A stretch of DNA of 13,692 nucleotides, from positions 1 through 13,692 of the forward strand of contig CALTTE010000052.1 of NCBI GenBank assembly GCA_943908405.1. The letters are read 5' to 3'. This document shows positions 12,587-13,692 of the stretch, piece by piece. The position numbers and the translations under genes were made by a program. How positions within the stretch are numbered: the stretch's first letter is position 1; every line of letters begins with the position of its first letter. The DNA comes from an uncultured Moraxella sp. (GTDB taxonomy: Bacteria > Pseudomonadota > Gammaproteobacteria > Pseudomonadales > Moraxellaceae). The notes beneath the pieces are model-generated. The model ran no database searches and was not told the origin of the DNA. It saw only the letters and a program-made list of their open reading frames with translations.

Positions 12587-12625
12587 TTGAACTCCTTGAG
12601 GTGGGCGATATGCGTTTTATGACTT

Positions 12626-12654
12626 ACTGTAGCAAAAACAGCTTGTCAATGCAA
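12626..12654 (-). promoter_or_regulatory. Candidate promoter of the Mpo1-like gene
   Basis: On the minus strand, TTGCAT (12654-12649) is followed after 17 bases by TACAGT (12631-12626). The latter is preceded by TGC, an extended -10. Transcription would start near 12619, about 33 bases before the ATG. A perfect TTGACA overlaps the -35 but finds no -10 at 17 bases. Confidence 0.4.
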
Positions 12655-12684
12655 GAGTTGATATATCAATGGTTGTGATTTAAA

Positions 12685-12715
12685 AAATCAACCAATTTAC
12701 TTGCCAAGTTGATTT
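12685..12715. repeat. Inverted repeat in the Mpo1/PspC intergenic region
   Basis: AAATCAAC (12685-12692) and GTTGATTT (12708-12715) are perfect 8-bp arms around 15 bases. It lies upstream of both divergent genes, so it could be an operator site. No terminator features are present. Confidence 0.35.
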
Positions 12716-12749
12716 AAGCTGACAGTATTTTTAAGCTGGCGGTATTTTA
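12716..12749. repeat. 17-bp tandem duplication
   Basis: AAGCTGACAGTATTTTT (12716-12732) and AAGCTGGCGGTATTTTA (12733-12749) are 14/17 identical, directly following the inverted repeat at 12685-12715. Confidence 0.55.
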
Positions 12750-12888
12750 TTATTGCCATATCAATTGTCATTGTTGTTAATTTGATTTTGGGGTGGAATA
12801 CTTTGATGGTATTGATGGGTGAAAGGTAATTGGCGGTAATCGGTGATTTGTAAATGTTTGGCTAAAAAATGTAGCGATTATTAACCAG

Positions 12889-12919
12889 TTGCCAAAAACT
12901 GATTAAGCTATGGCATAAT
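12889..12919 (+). promoter_or_regulatory. Candidate promoter of the PspC gene
   Basis: TTGCCA (12889-12894) is followed after 19 bases by CATAAT (12914-12919). The latter has TG one base upstream (12911-12912), an extended -10. Transcription would start near 12926, placing the duplicated hairpins at 12938-12986 in the leader. Confidence 0.4.
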
Positions 12920-12937
12920 AAAACTGTAGCATAACAA

Positions 12938-12986
12938 TCAATAAAAGGCTAATTTTAGCCCATTCAATAAAAGGCTAATTTTAGCC
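12938..12986 (+). repeat. Duplicated hairpin element in the PspC leader
   Basis: A 23-bp sequence is present twice without a mismatch (12938-12960 and 12964-12986), 26 bp apart. Each copy contains GGCTAATTTTAGCC, a 6-bp stem with a 2-base centre. It lies 62 to 110 bases before the PspC start codon. It could be tandem protein-binding sites or paired mRNA hairpins. Confidence 0.7.
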
Positions 12987-13047
12987 TATTGTAAAAAATA
13001 TTTTGGTAAATGGTAACAAATGTTTTAATGAAAAAAAAGGGGAATAT

Positions 13048-13323
13048 ATGGCAAAACTAATAAAACTACATCGCTCCAAAAACAACCGTATGATTGCAGG
13101 GGTAATGGGCGGTATTGCTGAATATTTGGGCTGGTCGCCAACCATTACTCGCTTAGCATTTTTTATTATCTCAACGCTAAGTGCTGCTGTGCCTGGAGTT
13201 TTTATTTATTTTGTGCTGTGGATTGTGATGCCGATGGCAACAGCAAGTTCTTATGCCAGTGAGCTGACTTATGATGCTTATGGTAATGTTATTGAACCGT
13301 CCAAGGTTAGACACTTGCCTTAA
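13048..13323 (+). CDS. Small stand-alone PspC-domain protein
   Basis: This is a 91-residue inner-membrane protein consisting almost only of a PspC domain (PF04024). It has KLHRSKNNRMIAGVMGGIAEYLGWSPTITRLAFFIIS (about 5-41), followed by a second hydrophobic helix, PGVFIYFVLWIVMPM. A short tail ends in VRHLP. PspC-type proteins sense or relieve envelope stress. Stand-alone short forms are widespread and their role is mostly unproven. AAGGGGA (13037-13043) is four bases from ATG 13048. The frame is open up to a TTG at 13003, but that extension (GNKCFNEKKGEY) is atypical and has no ribosome binding site. No pspA, pspB or pspF is nearby. Confidence 0.88.
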   Translation: MAKLIKLHRSKNNRMIAGVMGGIAEYLGWSPTITRLAFFIISTLSAAVPGVFIYFVLWIVMPMATASSYASELTYDAYGNVIEPSKVRHLP

Positions 13324-13422
13324 AGTGCTGATATGATAACCTACAAATAACCAGTTATCTTAAACCATTTGTCTTATATAAAAATACCTTAAATTGATAA
13401 AAACTTGACTTTAAATAGCATA

Positions 13423-13460
13423 AAAAATAAACGCTCAAAATCAAATGGGCGTTTATTTTT
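13423..13460 (+). terminator. Rho-independent terminator before glyQ
   Basis: A 14-bp stem is formed by 13423-13436 (AAAAATAAACGCTC) and 13447-13460 (GGGCGTTTATTTTT), with one G-T pair and a 10-base loop. The T5 run closes the right arm. It separates the PspC gene from glyQ, and the A run makes it potentially bidirectional. Confidence 0.88.
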
Positions 13461-13490
13461 GTTTGTACTATCGTTTTTGGCGCGGATTTT

Positions 13491-13499
13491 TGTTACAAT
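13491..13499 (+). promoter_or_regulatory. Extended -10 promoter of glyQ
   Basis: TGTTACAAT is a TG-n extended -10 with five of six -10 bases. No good -35 is seen 16-18 bases upstream, which is acceptable for extended -10 promoters. Transcription would start near 13506, about 21 bases before the ATG. Confidence 0.45.
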
Positions 13500-13526
13500 T
13501 AACCTTTTTGGGTCAGTGAGTGGGCG

Positions 13527-13692
13527 ATGCTAACTTTTCAACAGATGATTTTAACCTTGCAAAATTATTGGGCGGATAAAGGCTGTGTGATTTTACAGCC
13601 TTATGATATGGAGATGGGGGCAGGGACGTTTCATACCGCTACGTTTTTGCGTGCTTTGACCCCAGAGCGTTGGCACGCCGCCTATGTGCAAC
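13527..13692 (+). CDS. glyQ: Glycyl-tRNA synthetase alpha subunit, 5' part only
   Basis: GlyQ is the catalytic alpha chain of the heterotetrameric (alpha2beta2) bacterial glycyl-tRNA synthetase, which charges tRNA-Gly in the cytoplasm. glyS would be expected next to it, beyond the window. The 55 visible residues begin MLTFQQMILTLQNYWADKG and continue with CVILQPYDMEMGAGTFHTATFLRAL and WHAAYVQ, matching the family N-terminus (PF02091), including the GAGT motif. The ribosome binding site is weak (GAG at 13518-13520, then GTGGG-like purines), and the start follows from family alignment. The gene has its own extended -10 promoter after a strong terminator. Confidence 0.95.
   Translation, partial: MLTFQQMILTLQNYWADKGCVILQPYDMEMGAGTFHTATFLRALTPERWHAAYVQ

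Noticed and set aside
12938..12986. Duplicated 23-bp element as a CRISPR array
   Set aside because: There are only two copies with 3 bases between them, no spacers and no cas genes.
13003..13047. TTG at 13003 as the PspC start
   Set aside because: There is no ribosome binding site. The ATG at 13048 has AAGGGGA and gives the normal domain start.
1..13692. Mobile elements, prophage, defence or toxin-antitoxin genes
   Set aside because: No transposase, integrase, terminal inverted repeats or paired small toxin genes were found. All major ORFs belong to housekeeping or transport families.

Overview
The window looks like a chromosomal segment of a low-GC gammaproteobacterium of the family Moraxellaceae, probably Moraxella or a close relative. 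The grounds are the AT-rich spacers, the ccoNOQP layout, the start of GlyQ (an LTFQQxILTLQ opening followed by a QPYDMEMGAGTFH stretch) and the protein sequences in general. I compared from memory only, with no database search, so the genus is an inference. I see no insertion sequence, phage gene, CRISPR array, tRNA or rRNA. The genes are mostly housekeeping.

Layout, left to right. (1) The 3' end of queE (queuosine/7-deazaguanine synthesis), cut by the window edge. (2) A TRIC/UPF0126 membrane protein. (3) A minus-strand SCP2-domain protein, divergent from (4) the complete cbb3 cytochrome oxidase operon ccoN-ccoO-ccoQ-ccoP, tightly coupled by ATG/stop overlaps and closed by a strong terminator at 5855-5884. 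ccoQ is only 59 codons long and easily missed. (5) cca, the tRNA CCA-adding enzyme, with a degenerate HD region. (6) A PuuP-like APC permease whose Shine-Dalgarno points to a TTG start. (7) A three-gene ABC importer: lipoprotein binding protein of the ABC_sub_bind (TrpX-like) family, permease and ATPase, which together form a complete transporter. (8) A 460-base spacer with a doubtful minus-strand ORF. (9) A minus-strand Mpo1-like (DUF962) membrane protein. (10) A small stand-alone PspC-domain protein with a duplicated hairpin in its leader. (11) A strong terminator and the start of glyQ, cut by the right edge.

No wholly new system is evident. The most unusual recurring signal is in the spacers. 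Nearly all of them carry short, slightly diverged tandem duplications, and five loci share a period of exactly 16 bp. One of these runs through the stop codon of the SCP2 gene and builds its C-terminus, and two others start at or within the stop codon of the preceding gene. Other points worth a look are the loss of the HD motif in Cca, a long linker in CcoP, a G7 tract serving as the ccoO ribosome binding site, and nested inverted repeats before the permease and ABC operons.
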